Shown one piece after another: positions 52,689 to 60,451 of a stretch of 64,000 bases of DNA; position 1 is the stretch's first letter, and each line of letters opens with the position of its first letter. This DNA comes from an uncultured Pseudomonas sp. (GTDB lineage: Bacteria; Pseudomonadota; Gammaproteobacteria; Pseudomonadales; Pseudomonadaceae). The translations under genes and the position numbers were made by a program. The stretch covers positions 20,757 to 84,756 of the forward strand of contig CALTWF010000329.1 of assembly GCA_943912755.1 (NCBI GenBank), written 5' to 3'. The notes under the pieces are model-generated. The model made no database searches, had not been told where the DNA came from, and saw only the letters and a list, made by a program, of their open reading frames with translations.

Positions 52689-52961
52689 ATGAAAATATCG
52701 AAAGACACAATAAACAAAATTGGCAAATTTTGCGTTTACAATTTAGCTGCTGCTTTCATCGTTTGTTACTGGTTGTATGCAGTCGCAACTGGTGAGCTTG
52801 ATTCAAAAACAATCTCTCAAATAATGGTGCATCCATTCCTTTTCTTCAGTGGAATCTTGCTTACGAATCTGTTGATGATTGGCATTCCAATTCTTGGATT
52901 CTTCTTTGCAAGATTCTTGTTCAGATTAGTCTTGAAGCTCAAAGCCAAACGCAAAAAATAA
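52689..52961 (+). CDS. Small membrane protein
   Basis: 90 aa from the ATG at 52689, two helices (FCVYNLAAAFIVCYWLYAV; FLFFSGILLTNLLMIGIPIL) and a very basic tail (KLKAKRKK). An in-frame start 90 nt earlier lies upstream of the promoter and is rejected. Confidence 0.7.
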   Translation: MKISKDTINKIGKFCVYNLAAAFIVCYWLYAVATGELDSKTISQIMVHPFLFFSGILLTNLLMIGIPILGFFFARFLFRLVLKLKAKRKK

Positions 52962-52980
52962 AATGCAAAACTAATAATAT

Positions 52981-53010
52981 ACCACTCGTCAGGAGTGGCT
53001 TTTATTTTTC
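52981..53010 (+). terminator. Rho-independent terminator
   Basis: ACCACTC-GTCAG-GAGTGGC stem, then TTTTATTTTT. Confidence 0.75.
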
Positions 53011-53028
53011 TAAAATAATCGAAATATC

Positions 53029-53068
53029 TTGCGGTATAGCGAAGATTTCTATTTTAAAATGCTATAAT
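53029..53068 (+). promoter_or_regulatory. Element promoter with activator-type box
   Basis: TTGCGGTATAGCG at 53,029, 34 nt before TATAAT at 53,063-53,068. Confidence 0.75.
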
Positions 53069-53095
53069 TATAGTATAATCAAAACATATTAAATC

Positions 53096-53323
53096 ATGAA
53101 GCTTAACTACATTTCATCAAACGCTGTAAACTTCTCAATCAATAAAAAAGTATTAGCTGTTCTTACTGCAATCGCTCTTTCAATTTCTGGATTAGCTTAT
53201 GCTCATGAAGTTCAAGTAGACGCAGAAATAGCTGCAATCAAGGCTAACCCTGCTTACAATATTTCAAGAGCCGATTTAGCAAAAGCGTTTCCATCAGAAT
53301 GGACAAATGAAGTAACTGAATAA
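53096..53323 (+). CDS. Small secreted protein
   Basis: 75 aa; signal peptide with cleavage near residue 37 (VLTAIALSISGLAYAHE) leaves a mature, acidic peptide of about 38 residues (AEIAAIKANPAYNISRADLA). Monocistronic. It could be a pilin-like subunit or signal; unknown. Confidence 0.65.
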   Translation: MKLNYISSNAVNFSINKKVLAVLTAIALSISGLAYAHEVQVDAEIAAIKANPAYNISRADLAKAFPSEWTNEVTE

Positions 53324-53340
53324 GGCTCCAAGAAATAATT

Positions 53341-53365
53341 AGCCCCACATGCTGGGGTTTTTTAT
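53341..53365 (+). terminator. Rho-independent terminator
   Basis: AGCCCCA-CATGC-TGGGGTT stem with T tract. Confidence 0.75.
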
Positions 53366-53377
53366 TGTCTGAAATTT

Positions 53378-53418
53378 TTGCGGTATAGCGCAGATTTGTA
53401 AAATCAAAATGCTATAAT
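53378..53418 (+). promoter_or_regulatory. Element promoter with activator-type box
   Basis: TTGCGGTATAGCG at 53,378, 35 nt before TATAAT at 53,413-53,418. Confidence 0.75.
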
Positions 53419-53445
53419 TAGGTATAACAATTAAATTTATTAATC

Positions 53446-54108
53446 ATGAATCGCAACATTTTAAATTCAAAAATCTACAACAAGGAACATCAAAGAATCG
53501 TTGATTCTGAAATCAAGAAAGCATGTGCATTGAACAGCATCACTGAATCTGAGCTTCGTGAATTTGCGCTTGATACTCCATTAGCACCAGTCGTTAAATT
53601 CTTCTTATACGTTGCCTTTGCAGTCGTGCTGATGGTCTTCGCAGATGGTAGGCATGAGCAAGCCTATTGGATCTGGTCTACTGCAATGATCTTTGCTTTG
53701 GCATGGCGCTATCACGTCCTGAAAGGCTCTATCAGGTTTTTCTTGAACAAGGACAACAGACAGACATACAAAGCCGTCAAATCGACTCTCAGAGCCTTAC
53801 AGAAGGTGTTGAAGCCAATTGGTAAGCAACAGGCCAAAGCTGAGACTGCGCACGAAAAGAGATCAAAGCGTGGTGTTGTCGTAGCGTCTGTAAATGAAGC
53901 TGTTGAGAAGCGCATCAAAGCTGAACGTGAAGCCGCTGCTGCTCGATCTCCAGCTCGTTCGTCCAAGGTTCCAAGCAAAGACAGCGCTGGTGATTACCTG
54001 CAGCCTGGCTCTGCTGTGCATGGTTCGGCTGACAATGATTCTACAAGTTCTGCTTCATCAGGATCTGACAGTGGTTCGTCTGGAGGTGATGGTGGCGGTG
54101 GTGATTGA
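53446..54108 (+). CDS. Membrane protein with Ser/Gly-rich tail
   Basis: 220 aa. Two helices (FFLYVAFAVVLMVFADG; AYWIWSTAMIFALAWRY) follow a charged N-terminal domain. A long basic helix, then a low-complexity Ser/Gly/Asp C-terminus (SSASSGSDSGSSGGDGGGGD) come after. The middle and 3' parts are richer in GC than the ends. Function unknown. Confidence 0.7.
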   Translation: MNRNILNSKIYNKEHQRIVDSEIKKACALNSITESELREFALDTPLAPVVKFFLYVAFAVVLMVFADGRHEQAYWIWSTAMIFALAWRYHVLKGSIRFFLNKDNRQTYKAVKSTLRALQKVLKPIGKQQAKAETAHEKRSKRGVVVASVNEAVEKRIKAEREAAAARSPARSSKVPSKDSAGDYLQPGSAVHGSADNDSTSSASSGSDSGSSGGDGGGGD

Positions 54109-54131
54109 TTGCCACTAAAAAAGTTTTCCTT

Positions 54132-54158
54132 AAAGCCCTGATTGGGCTTTTTCTTTTT
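54132..54158 (+). terminator. Rho-independent terminator
   Basis: AAAGCCC-TGATT-GGGCTTT stem, then TTCTTTTT. Confidence 0.8.
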
Positions 54159-54191
54159 GTATACTTCTAATAACAACAAAATAAATTGCTA

Positions 54192-54533
54192 ATGAATATT
54201 TTCAAATTAGACACTGTTCCATCCAAGCATCAGCAATCAATCATTAATCAGCGCAATGGCATTTTAGAGTATGAGCCAGATTCTGAGTTCATAGGTTTTG
54301 AAAGCGATGAAGCTATATTTATAGTTGATAGATCAGCTTCTGGATTAGCTTATAACTCTGAAATTTTTGAAAGCGTTAGACGTGTATTAGAAGAAAGAGA
54401 ATCTGTGAAAACATACGTCCTCTATAATTTCAGAAATAAAGAAAATCCAAAGACCGGGCGAAAAGGCTGGCACTGGATCAGGGCTTTTAAACAAGAAGAC
54501 GTGAACAAGGTTTATCGTAGATTGATGAAATGA
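54192..54533 (+). CDS. Hypothetical soluble protein
   Basis: 113 aa from the ATG at 54192. A TGTATACT -10 at 54,160-54,165 and AATAACAACAAAAT leader precede it. It contains GFESDEAIFIVDRSASGLAY and a basic C-terminal half. No family. Confidence 0.65.
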   Translation: MNIFKLDTVPSKHQQSIINQRNGILEYEPDSEFIGFESDEAIFIVDRSASGLAYNSEIFESVRRVLEERESVKTYVLYNFRNKENPKTGRKGWHWIRAFKQEDVNKVYRRLMK

Positions 54534-54555
54534 CCGCCATCAAGCGGTTTTATTG
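54533..54555 (+). terminator. Rho-independent terminator
   Basis: ACCGC-CATCAA-GCGGT stem with TTTATT. Confidence 0.6.
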
Positions 54556-54617
54556 TTTCAATCTGTTTGTTTTTATTTTTAAAATATTTCATTAATATAA
54601 GTTTTAAGAAATTAAAT

Positions 54618-54640
54618 ATGCTATAATTATGATATAACAA
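54618..54640 (+). promoter_or_regulatory. Element promoter
   Basis: TATGCTATAATTATGATATAACAAAA; -10 at 54,622-54,627. Confidence 0.8.
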
Positions 54641-54652
54641 AATATTACTATC

Positions 54653-55360
54653 ATGATTGATTTAGATAAAAACGATTTTCAAGAATCACAAGTGTCATAC
54701 AGAGTTAAAAACTCGAAGGAAATAAAAGAATTAAAAAGATCAAATGAAAGACTCGCTTCAGAGAATAGACGTTTGAAATCTGAATTGAACCATGCTGTGC
54801 ATTCTTATGAGAATAGAATTAAAGAAAGCAATTCTGAAATTTTTAAATGTGTAGCCGCTCTAACAATTTTCCTTATATTTGCTTTTGTGTTATTTATCAC
54901 TGCAGCGGGTCAGAATCTTCGTGAATATAAAAGAGCTGGTGAACAAGCGTATACTTTATACAGCCAATGTATTGATTCCAAAAATTCAGACGTTATCAAT
55001 AATAGCAGCAACCTATCTGAGATTGGCAGTTCAATTTTGAAGACTAAGCAGGCTGAATTGCAATCTGAATTAAATGAAATTCCTGAACTAAAAAACTTAA
55101 GAGGATTAGTTAAATTTGGTTTTGAGAGTCCAACAAAATCTGTAGATCTCTCAGATTCTGCCGATTATGAATTTAATCCGGCGATTGGTTCTGTAAACGA
55201 TGGAACTTTAAGCAAGATTGACAGAGTTTCATTGGCAAAAATTGTTGAAAGTATGACTGATAGAAAAATTGAAGATATTCAAGATGCTATATATTCAGTT
55301 GTGAGTCAAGCTAAGAAATCCTCTTTAGACGAATCGAACGATAAAGAAAATGGTAACTAA
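54653..55360 (+). CDS. Single-pass membrane protein with cytoplasmic coiled coil
   Basis: 235 aa. An N-terminal coiled coil (residues ~18-55) precedes one helix (CVAALTIFLIFAFVLFITAA, ~63-83) and a ~150-residue exposed domain. The bitopic layout (cytoplasmic coil, helix, periplasmic domain) recalls VirB10/VirB8-like scaffold proteins only in plan. Confidence 0.7.
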   Translation: MIDLDKNDFQESQVSYRVKNSKEIKELKRSNERLASENRRLKSELNHAVHSYENRIKESNSEIFKCVAALTIFLIFAFVLFITAAGQNLREYKRAGEQAYTLYSQCIDSKNSDVINNSSNLSEIGSSILKTKQAELQSELNEIPELKNLRGLVKFGFESPTKSVDLSDSADYEFNPAIGSVNDGTLSKIDRVSLAKIVESMTDRKIEDIQDAIYSVVSQAKKSSLDESNDKENGN

Positions 55361-55382
55361 CATTTAAATTACCTAATAATAT

Positions 55383-55410
55383 TACCGCCTAAATGGCGGT
55401 TTTATTTTTT
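55383..55410 (+). terminator. Rho-independent terminator
   Basis: ACCGCC-TAAAT-GGCGGT stem, then TTTATTTTTT. Confidence 0.8.
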
Positions 55411-55414
55411 GTAA

Positions 55415-55438
55415 ATGCTATAATTGCGTTATAACAAA
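55415..55438 (+). promoter_or_regulatory. Element promoter
   Basis: AATGCTATAATTGCGTTATAACAAAT; -10 at 55,419-55,424. Confidence 0.8.
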
Positions 55439-55450
55439 TGAATAACTATT

Positions 55451-55774
55451 ATGATTGACCGTTTCGACCAACTGAAAATAGACCTTGATGAAGCTTTTTC
55501 AGAAAATCCCAAACCCTTCAAGCCCGCCAAGCTTTATAAAGCACAATCGCCATTGAGCCATTATGTAAAACATATCTTTGGGTGTGCCACTAAATCTTTC
55601 TCATATGCTGTAAGCCTATGTTTCCTTACTGTCCTGATTTTAGAAATTTTGAATACAGTCAACATTAAATCTGAACTTATATGTTTTCAGTCAGTAGCTT
55701 TGGTTCTGGCTCTGATTTATTTGATAATGAGTAAAATCTTTAAGGGGCTATTCATATGGTTAAAGTGGCCTTAA
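55451..55774 (+). CDS. Small membrane protein
   Basis: 107 aa with two helices in the C-terminal half (AVSLCFLTVLILEIL; CFQSVALVLALIYLIM). The 3' end overlaps a small secreted-protein gene by 19 nt. Confidence 0.7.
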   Translation: MIDRFDQLKIDLDEAFSENPKPFKPAKLYKAQSPLSHYVKHIFGCATKSFSYAVSLCFLTVLILEILNTVNIKSELICFQSVALVLALIYLIMSKIFKGLFIWLKWP

Positions 55775-55929
55775 TTTTATTAGCTTTCTGTTCTTTTGCC
55801 AAAGCTGAATCATTCATTCCTGAAAACCGTGTTCAGGCCGCATTGTTGGGTTTAAACATGCTTGGGCAAAGTGAATTACTTTGCTATAAAGATTTGAAAA
55901 TAGACTATTCGTCAGTAGCTAAAAGATAA
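55756..55929 (+). CDS. Small secreted protein overlapping the previous gene
   Basis: 57 aa from the ATG at 55756. The signal peptide VALILLAFCSFAKA is followed by a mature part of about 40 residues with one cysteine (MLGQSELLCYKDL). AAGGGGC lies 11 nt upstream. The overlap with the upstream membrane protein gene implies translational coupling. Confidence 0.55.
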   Translation: MVKVALILLAFCSFAKAESFIPENRVQAALLGLNMLGQSELLCYKDLKIDYSSVAKR

Positions 55930-55960
55930 TTTCCATATAGCAGTTTTTTTTAAAATTCAA

Positions 55961-55985
55961 ATGCTATAATTGGCTATATAACAAA
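55961..55985 (+). promoter_or_regulatory. Element promoter
   Basis: AATGCTATAATTGGCTATATAACAAAT; -10 at 55,965-55,970. Confidence 0.8.
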
Positions 55986-55998
55986 TCATAGTCATAAC

Positions 55999-56718
55999 AT
56001 GAAATCAGTCTTTAAAAGCGTTCAGTCTGCGCTTCAAAAAACAAGACAAACAACTGCAAAAATTGACGTTAAGCTAAACGAATTTGACCATAAATATACA
56101 GAACCTGTTGGTGCCGTTTTGGCTTCAACGCTTTGGAACATTATTCGTGTAGCAGTTTTACCATTTTTCTCTGCGCTAATTTTATCCTTTCTTATCAAGC
56201 TACTTTTCACATACAACGTGAATATCCAGACACTGCTTGTCTATCTCTTTGTCCTTGCCGTTGCTGCTTCGCTGGGCGTTGTTTCATTGATGCTTAATGT
56301 CGTGAGGGGGGAATTGAGATTCTGCAAGGATAGAAAATCAGGTGTGATGCCGTTCTACAGTTTTGTAGAGGCTTCAAGATTCTTGACTTATATCACTTTT
56401 GAGAAGAATCCTGAATTCCGTCCAGCACTTGATCTGTATCTGAACAAAAGCCCTGCAAAGGTCTTGGGACGCTATATAGCGCTGTTCTTCGTGTTGCCTA
56501 CTGTCGCATACGCATTGGCGCTGTTGCCGCTTATGCTGGGCCTTGGAGGGCTTCACATGAGCCTTTCAGCAGTAGGAATCTTGGTGGGTGCTGTGGCTGT
56601 GGTGGTCGTGCTTCAAAACGCTCGTATCAACACACATTCAGACCCTGCGTATCTCCTAATGTCTGAATACAAGCATGAGAAATACAAAGCGAAATACTAC
56701 GTTCCAGAAGAAGATTAA
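55999..56718 (+). CDS. Polytopic membrane protein, unknown
   Basis: 239 aa. Four helices are predicted in two pairs (VLPFFSALILSFLIKLLF with LVYLFVLAVAASLGVVSLML; YIALFFVLPTVAYALALLPL with AVGILVGAVAVVVVLQ), and the N-terminal 45 residues are basic and helical. Monocistronic with promoter and terminator. No family is recognised. Confidence 0.7.
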   Translation: MKSVFKSVQSALQKTRQTTAKIDVKLNEFDHKYTEPVGAVLASTLWNIIRVAVLPFFSALILSFLIKLLFTYNVNIQTLLVYLFVLAVAASLGVVSLMLNVVRGELRFCKDRKSGVMPFYSFVEASRFLTYITFEKNPEFRPALDLYLNKSPAKVLGRYIALFFVLPTVAYALALLPLMLGLGGLHMSLSAVGILVGAVAVVVVLQNARINTHSDPAYLLMSEYKHEKYKAKYYVPEED

Positions 56719-56737
56719 AATTCACCATATATGGAAG

Positions 56738-56762
56738 CCGGGTTGATGCCCGGTTTTTTATT
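56738..56762 (+). terminator. Rho-independent terminator
   Basis: CCGGG-TTGATG-CCCGG stem with six T. Confidence 0.8.
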
Positions 56763-56813
56763 GTCTAAATTATATTAAATGGCCTCCTTATGATGCTATT
56801 TAGAAATTCCATA

Positions 56814-56840
56814 ATGCTATAATTTGCTGTATATAACAAA
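56814..56840 (+). promoter_or_regulatory. Element promoter
   Basis: AATGCTATAATTTGCTGTATATAACAAA; -10 at 56,818-56,823. Confidence 0.8.
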
Positions 56841-56851
56841 ATATAATTATT

Positions 56852-59800
56852 ATGATACGAAAATTACTGCTTTCACTTGCTTTGATTTTCTCAGTTTCTG
56901 CATTTGCAGATGAAACTACAACTGAGACTACCAATGCTGAAAGCGCCGCAAATTCTTTGTCTGCTTCTGAATTTTTTGAATGGGGGCCTAAAAGCAATCT
57001 CGCCCAATTAGATCTTGATAGTCCAGATCTTGTCATGGATGCCGTAACAGTTGGGCGCTTACAAACAAACGATGACTACCTTACAAATCTGTTAATGCCA
57101 ATGATTGGCACTGATAACCTTCCAGATTGGTTTGTTCAAGATTTGAAAGAACAGGGTTTTGATAAACACGTTGAACAAGCATTCTTCTTCAAATGGCTTG
57201 ATGAAAACAGAAACTATCTTTTAGTGAAGATATTCCAGTTTGCTGGGGTGTGTCTTTTAATTTGGGGCTGTTACAGAAAAGCCATTGGCACATTAAATGA
57301 AGAATTTTGGAAACTGATTTCATTAAAATTAGTGTTTGTTACTTCATGCACTGGTTTACTTTTCTTATTCAAATCAGCAGTTATCATGGCGATTTTGATG
57401 GGAAATGGTTATGCAAATAAATTCATGCTTACAATGAATGCGCTTCAAGATCAAGGTAATTACTCTACTTTGCCCACTGCTTCTGATAGATATAATACTT
57501 CAGCAAACTCAAACGTCTTAACTGATGCTGCCATTTCTGTCTATAAAACAAGACAAGCCAAGCTTCAGTTTAATATGCCCGGTATTGCTGATAGGGATCG
57601 TTGGTTCGTCAATATTGCGGGTGGATATTCAGTTGCAGAAGCCTTGGCAAAATTCAATGAATTTCAAACATTGGATATTAATGCTCAGAATGAAGGCGAC
57701 TTCAATATAGATATGACTACGAGCATAAACAATATTGTGAATCTCTATAAGATTTCTCGTAGCGTAACCATTGCACACAAAACAGGTGAATATTCAGTTG
57801 ATGAAAGAGATGTTTATGGGCATGACAGTAATTATGCTGAATTGCAAATCAATGCTAATGCTGAATCTTTTGAACAGACAACAAATTCATCTGTAAATGA
57901 TGGAACATTGATTAAGCAGATTCAAAGCGTTGTAGATAATTCTGCGGCTGCTGGTGGCACAACTATTATAAATTCAGCTAACAAGGCGGCTGCGATTCTA
58001 ATTCCTGCGATGCAGTCTGGTAACGTCAACAGTTCAACAATTTATGATGATGCTTCCAAGTATGCTGGATTAGACGAACTCAAAACTTCTATTAAATCTT
58101 ATGCAAAGAAATTTGCAAAAGAACAAGTGGCTGCAGTTAACATCAGTCAGGTTGGTAGTATGGCACCAGAAGCCCGTATAGCCTTATCAGGGCTTGTAAC
58201 GAGCGCTGTGATGGCTGGTGTGCAAGGTGCTGACAAAACAGGTGCAGCAACAAGAAATCAGTTCAAATACTTCTTAAAAATCGCTGAGGCTCAGTTAAAT
58301 AAAGAATGCACTGAGCATTATTCAGAAGTCAGAAGTAACAAAGTGAATGTAGAAAAAATCAATGCCGCTATGGATCAAGATGCTAAAAAATATCTTGTGA
58401 AACAAGGTGCGGATATTAGATGGAACTGTGCTTTTGTTCGTGAAAGCGACAATACAGTAATCGCCTTGGGATCAGAAAAGCCAGAAGATGCGTTTAAATA
58501 TAAAGCTGAAGTAATGGGATATAAAGCAGCATATGACTTTGCGGTTCTTGCATTCTTAGAAGGCGTAAAGGAATACATAAATGAAGATAAGACATACCTT
58601 CAATCTGTTACTGCAAGTCGTTTAAGAAATTTAAGATTGGGATTATTAGGTTATGCTCTTGATGGTTCTGCTCGTTCAAGAATTCAAGAAGCCATTGCAA
58701 AACGTGATGCTTTCATAAGCAATGCTGTTCATTTCACTGTTAATCAAAGCATTTTAAATAATCCAACGAAAATCAATACAGAAGATCTTTGGGGCGCAAT
58801 TGATTTAAAAGCTGATAAAGAAAAAGAGAAAATGCTGAATGAATACTTCTTCACCAGTAATATGCAATATGCCTATTTACAAGCTGTTGTGAATCTTTCA
58901 GCTAATACGCCAGAAAGCGATAGCTCTTTATCTGACAAGATTTCATCAATGATAAATAGCATTGTTGCAACGCTCCTTGGTGCGCCAACTGATTCTTTAA
59001 AAGCCCTTATGCGTTCTGATCCAAACCTTTCTATTTTTGAAGGTGCGAAGGCTTGCTTGAAAGAACCGCTTGTTTGTTATCAACGTCCAAAAGCTAACCT
59101 TTTAGCAGAAGTTTCAAATATGGGCGATGAATTAATGTCTTACTCAGTAAAAGTTTATGTCATAAATTCTGTTCTGCATTTGGCTGCAGACAGCGTTGAT
59201 GGTGTTGCTGATTTAGCTGAAAACCTTGGGAATGGCTTGGCATCAGTTGGAGACAAAAAAGGTTCAGGCGCAATTGCAAAAGTGTTGGTTGGTGGAACAA
59301 TGAAGGTCGTTAAATTCTTCATATCTGCAACTATATCTGCGACAGAAGCATTAAAACCAATAGCTTTGATTCTTGGTGGATTTGGTGTGCTCATGAAATA
59401 TGTATTGCCATTATTGCCAGCGTATATTTTAGCAAACGTCTTGATTAAATTGATGGTAAACATAACTGCTTTCCAAAACCTTTTCGGGCCATACTATATT
59501 ATTCGTATGTTATTAGCAGGAAATACGAAAGTGTTTTATGAAAACTCTGGTGCTTTAATCAACACTGCGCTTTCGTTGGTCGTAATTGTGGGTGTGTATG
59601 CGTTCTTGACTGTGTTCTTGTATGTAGCAATTGACCTAATAGATGTTGCGCCGCTTCTTTGGCATATCTTGGGAAGCTCAAATCAGGGCATTATTGGTTC
59701 AATCATGGCGGTCGTAATTGCTATGGTAATGTGTGTGTTCACTGTCCACTCAGCTATAAAAAATATATATGGCGTTGGTGAGCAAATTATGGCGAAGTTT

Positions 59801-60025
59801 GAATATAACTCAAACGTAGACAAAGAAATTGAGCGTGTAGCACAAACAATATTCGATTCCAGAGGTGTTGAAGCTATTAGAACTGCGTCACAATTAACTA
59901 ATAAAGCAATTGATGAAGGCGCTGCAAAACGTAAAGCACATAGAAATAGAGAAACGTATTCAAGAGAGAATGTTCGTGATGCTGCGAAAGGACAAGGACT
60001 AAAATCAGGCAATGAGCCAGTCTAA
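56852..60025 (+). CDS. Giant polytopic membrane protein (DotA/TraY- or VirB6-like architecture)
   Basis: 1057 aa. A signal peptide (to SVSAFA) precedes two or three N-terminal helices (YLLVKIFQFAGVCLLIWGC at ~120; VFVTSCTGLLFLFKSAVIMAI at ~160). About 600 hydrophilic residues follow, then a C-terminal cluster from about residue 840 (PIALILGGFGVLMKYVLPLL; ALSLVVIVGVYAFLTVFLYV; SIMAVVIAMVMCVFTVHSA) and a charged cytoplasmic tail of ~90 residues. Layout matches the three other giants here. Sequence homology to a named family cannot be claimed. The likely role is the inner-membrane channel of a DNA-transfer system. Confidence 0.75.
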   Translation: MIRKLLLSLALIFSVSAFADETTTETTNAESAANSLSASEFFEWGPKSNLAQLDLDSPDLVMDAVTVGRLQTNDDYLTNLLMPMIGTDNLPDWFVQDLKEQGFDKHVEQAFFFKWLDENRNYLLVKIFQFAGVCLLIWGCYRKAIGTLNEEFWKLISLKLVFVTSCTGLLFLFKSAVIMAILMGNGYANKFMLTMNALQDQGNYSTLPTASDRYNTSANSNVLTDAAISVYKTRQAKLQFNMPGIADRDRWFVNIAGGYSVAEALAKFNEFQTLDINAQNEGDFNIDMTTSINNIVNLYKISRSVTIAHKTGEYSVDERDVYGHDSNYAELQINANAESFEQTTNSSVNDGTLIKQIQSVVDNSAAAGGTTIINSANKAAAILIPAMQSGNVNSSTIYDDASKYAGLDELKTSIKSYAKKFAKEQVAAVNISQVGSMAPEARIALSGLVTSAVMAGVQGADKTGAATRNQFKYFLKIAEAQLNKECTEHYSEVRSNKVNVEKINAAMDQDAKKYLVKQGADIRWNCAFVRESDNTVIALGSEKPEDAFKYKAEVMGYKAAYDFAVLAFLEGVKEYINEDKTYLQSVTASRLRNLRLGLLGYALDGSARSRIQEAIAKRDAFISNAVHFTVNQSILNNPTKINTEDLWGAIDLKADKEKEKMLNEYFFTSNMQYAYLQAVVNLSANTPESDSSLSDKISSMINSIVATLLGAPTDSLKALMRSDPNLSIFEGAKACLKEPLVCYQRPKANLLAEVSNMGDELMSYSVKVYVINSVLHLAADSVDGVADLAENLGNGLASVGDKKGSGAIAKVLVGGTMKVVKFFISATISATEALKPIALILGGFGVLMKYVLPLLPAYILANVLIKLMVNITAFQNLFGPYYIIRMLLAGNTKVFYENSGALINTALSLVVIVGVYAFLTVFLYVAIDLIDVAPLLWHILGSSNQGIIGSIMAVVIAMVMCVFTVHSAIKNIYGVGEQIMAKFEYNSNVDKEIERVAQTIFDSRGVEAIRTASQLTNKAIDEGAAKRKAHRNRETYSRENVRDAAKGQGLKSGNEPV

Positions 60026-60031
60026 TAAATC

Positions 60032-60058
60032 AAACCCGCCATGTGCGGGTTTCTTTTT
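60032..60058 (+). terminator. Rho-independent terminator
   Basis: AACCCGC-CATGT-GCGGGTT stem, then TCTTTTT. Confidence 0.8.
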
Positions 60059-60098
60059 AACTAAATTTTGATAGCCAACGAAAATGCTATGGGCGGAA

Positions 60099-60120
60099 TG
60101 TTATAATTTGGGAAACAAAT
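60099..60120 (+). promoter_or_regulatory. Element promoter variant
   Basis: AATGTTATAATTTGGGAAACAAAT; -10 at 60,102-60,107. Confidence 0.7.
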
Positions 60121-60130
60121 AAATTTTGAT

Positions 60131-60412
60131 ATGAATATTAGAATACTTTACCTTGCTTTCCTTGCTGTATTAGTTATTTTCCTTGTGAAAGACGTTTTCA
60201 GTTTTTTCAGTATGGCAAATGCCTTTGGCATAATAATACTTATAGTATTTGGATTGGCTGCATTCTTTCTTATTAAATATAAGATTCCAGAAATTCAAAA
60301 ACGTAATGCCGAAGCTAAGGCTGAAAAAGAAGCAAAAATTGCGGCGGCTAAGGAACATAATAAATTTCGTGATTTGGTCAATAATAAGATAGTTAATGAC
60401 GAAAACGAGTGA
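60131..60412 (+). CDS. Small membrane protein
   Basis: 93 aa: two close helices (ILYLAFLAVLVIFLV; FGIIILIVFGLAAFFLI) and a charged coiled-coil tail (EIQKRNAEAKAEKEAKIAAA). It lies between two giant membrane protein genes. Unknown role. Confidence 0.7.
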   Translation: MNIRILYLAFLAVLVIFLVKDVFSFFSMANAFGIIILIVFGLAAFFLIKYKIPEIQKRNAEAKAEKEAKIAAAKEHNKFRDLVNNKIVNDENE

Positions 60413-60418
60413 TTCATA

Positions 60419-60440
60419 ATGCTATAATTGCATTAAACAA
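60419..60440 (+). promoter_or_regulatory. Element promoter
   Basis: AATGCTATAATTGCATTAAACAAT; -10 at 60,423-60,428. Confidence 0.8.
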
Positions 60441-60451
60441 TCTATATTATT

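Noticed and set aside
52151..53418. TTGCGG read as -35 elements
   Set aside because: The gap to TATAAT is 28-29 nt, far from 16-18; an upstream regulator site fits better.
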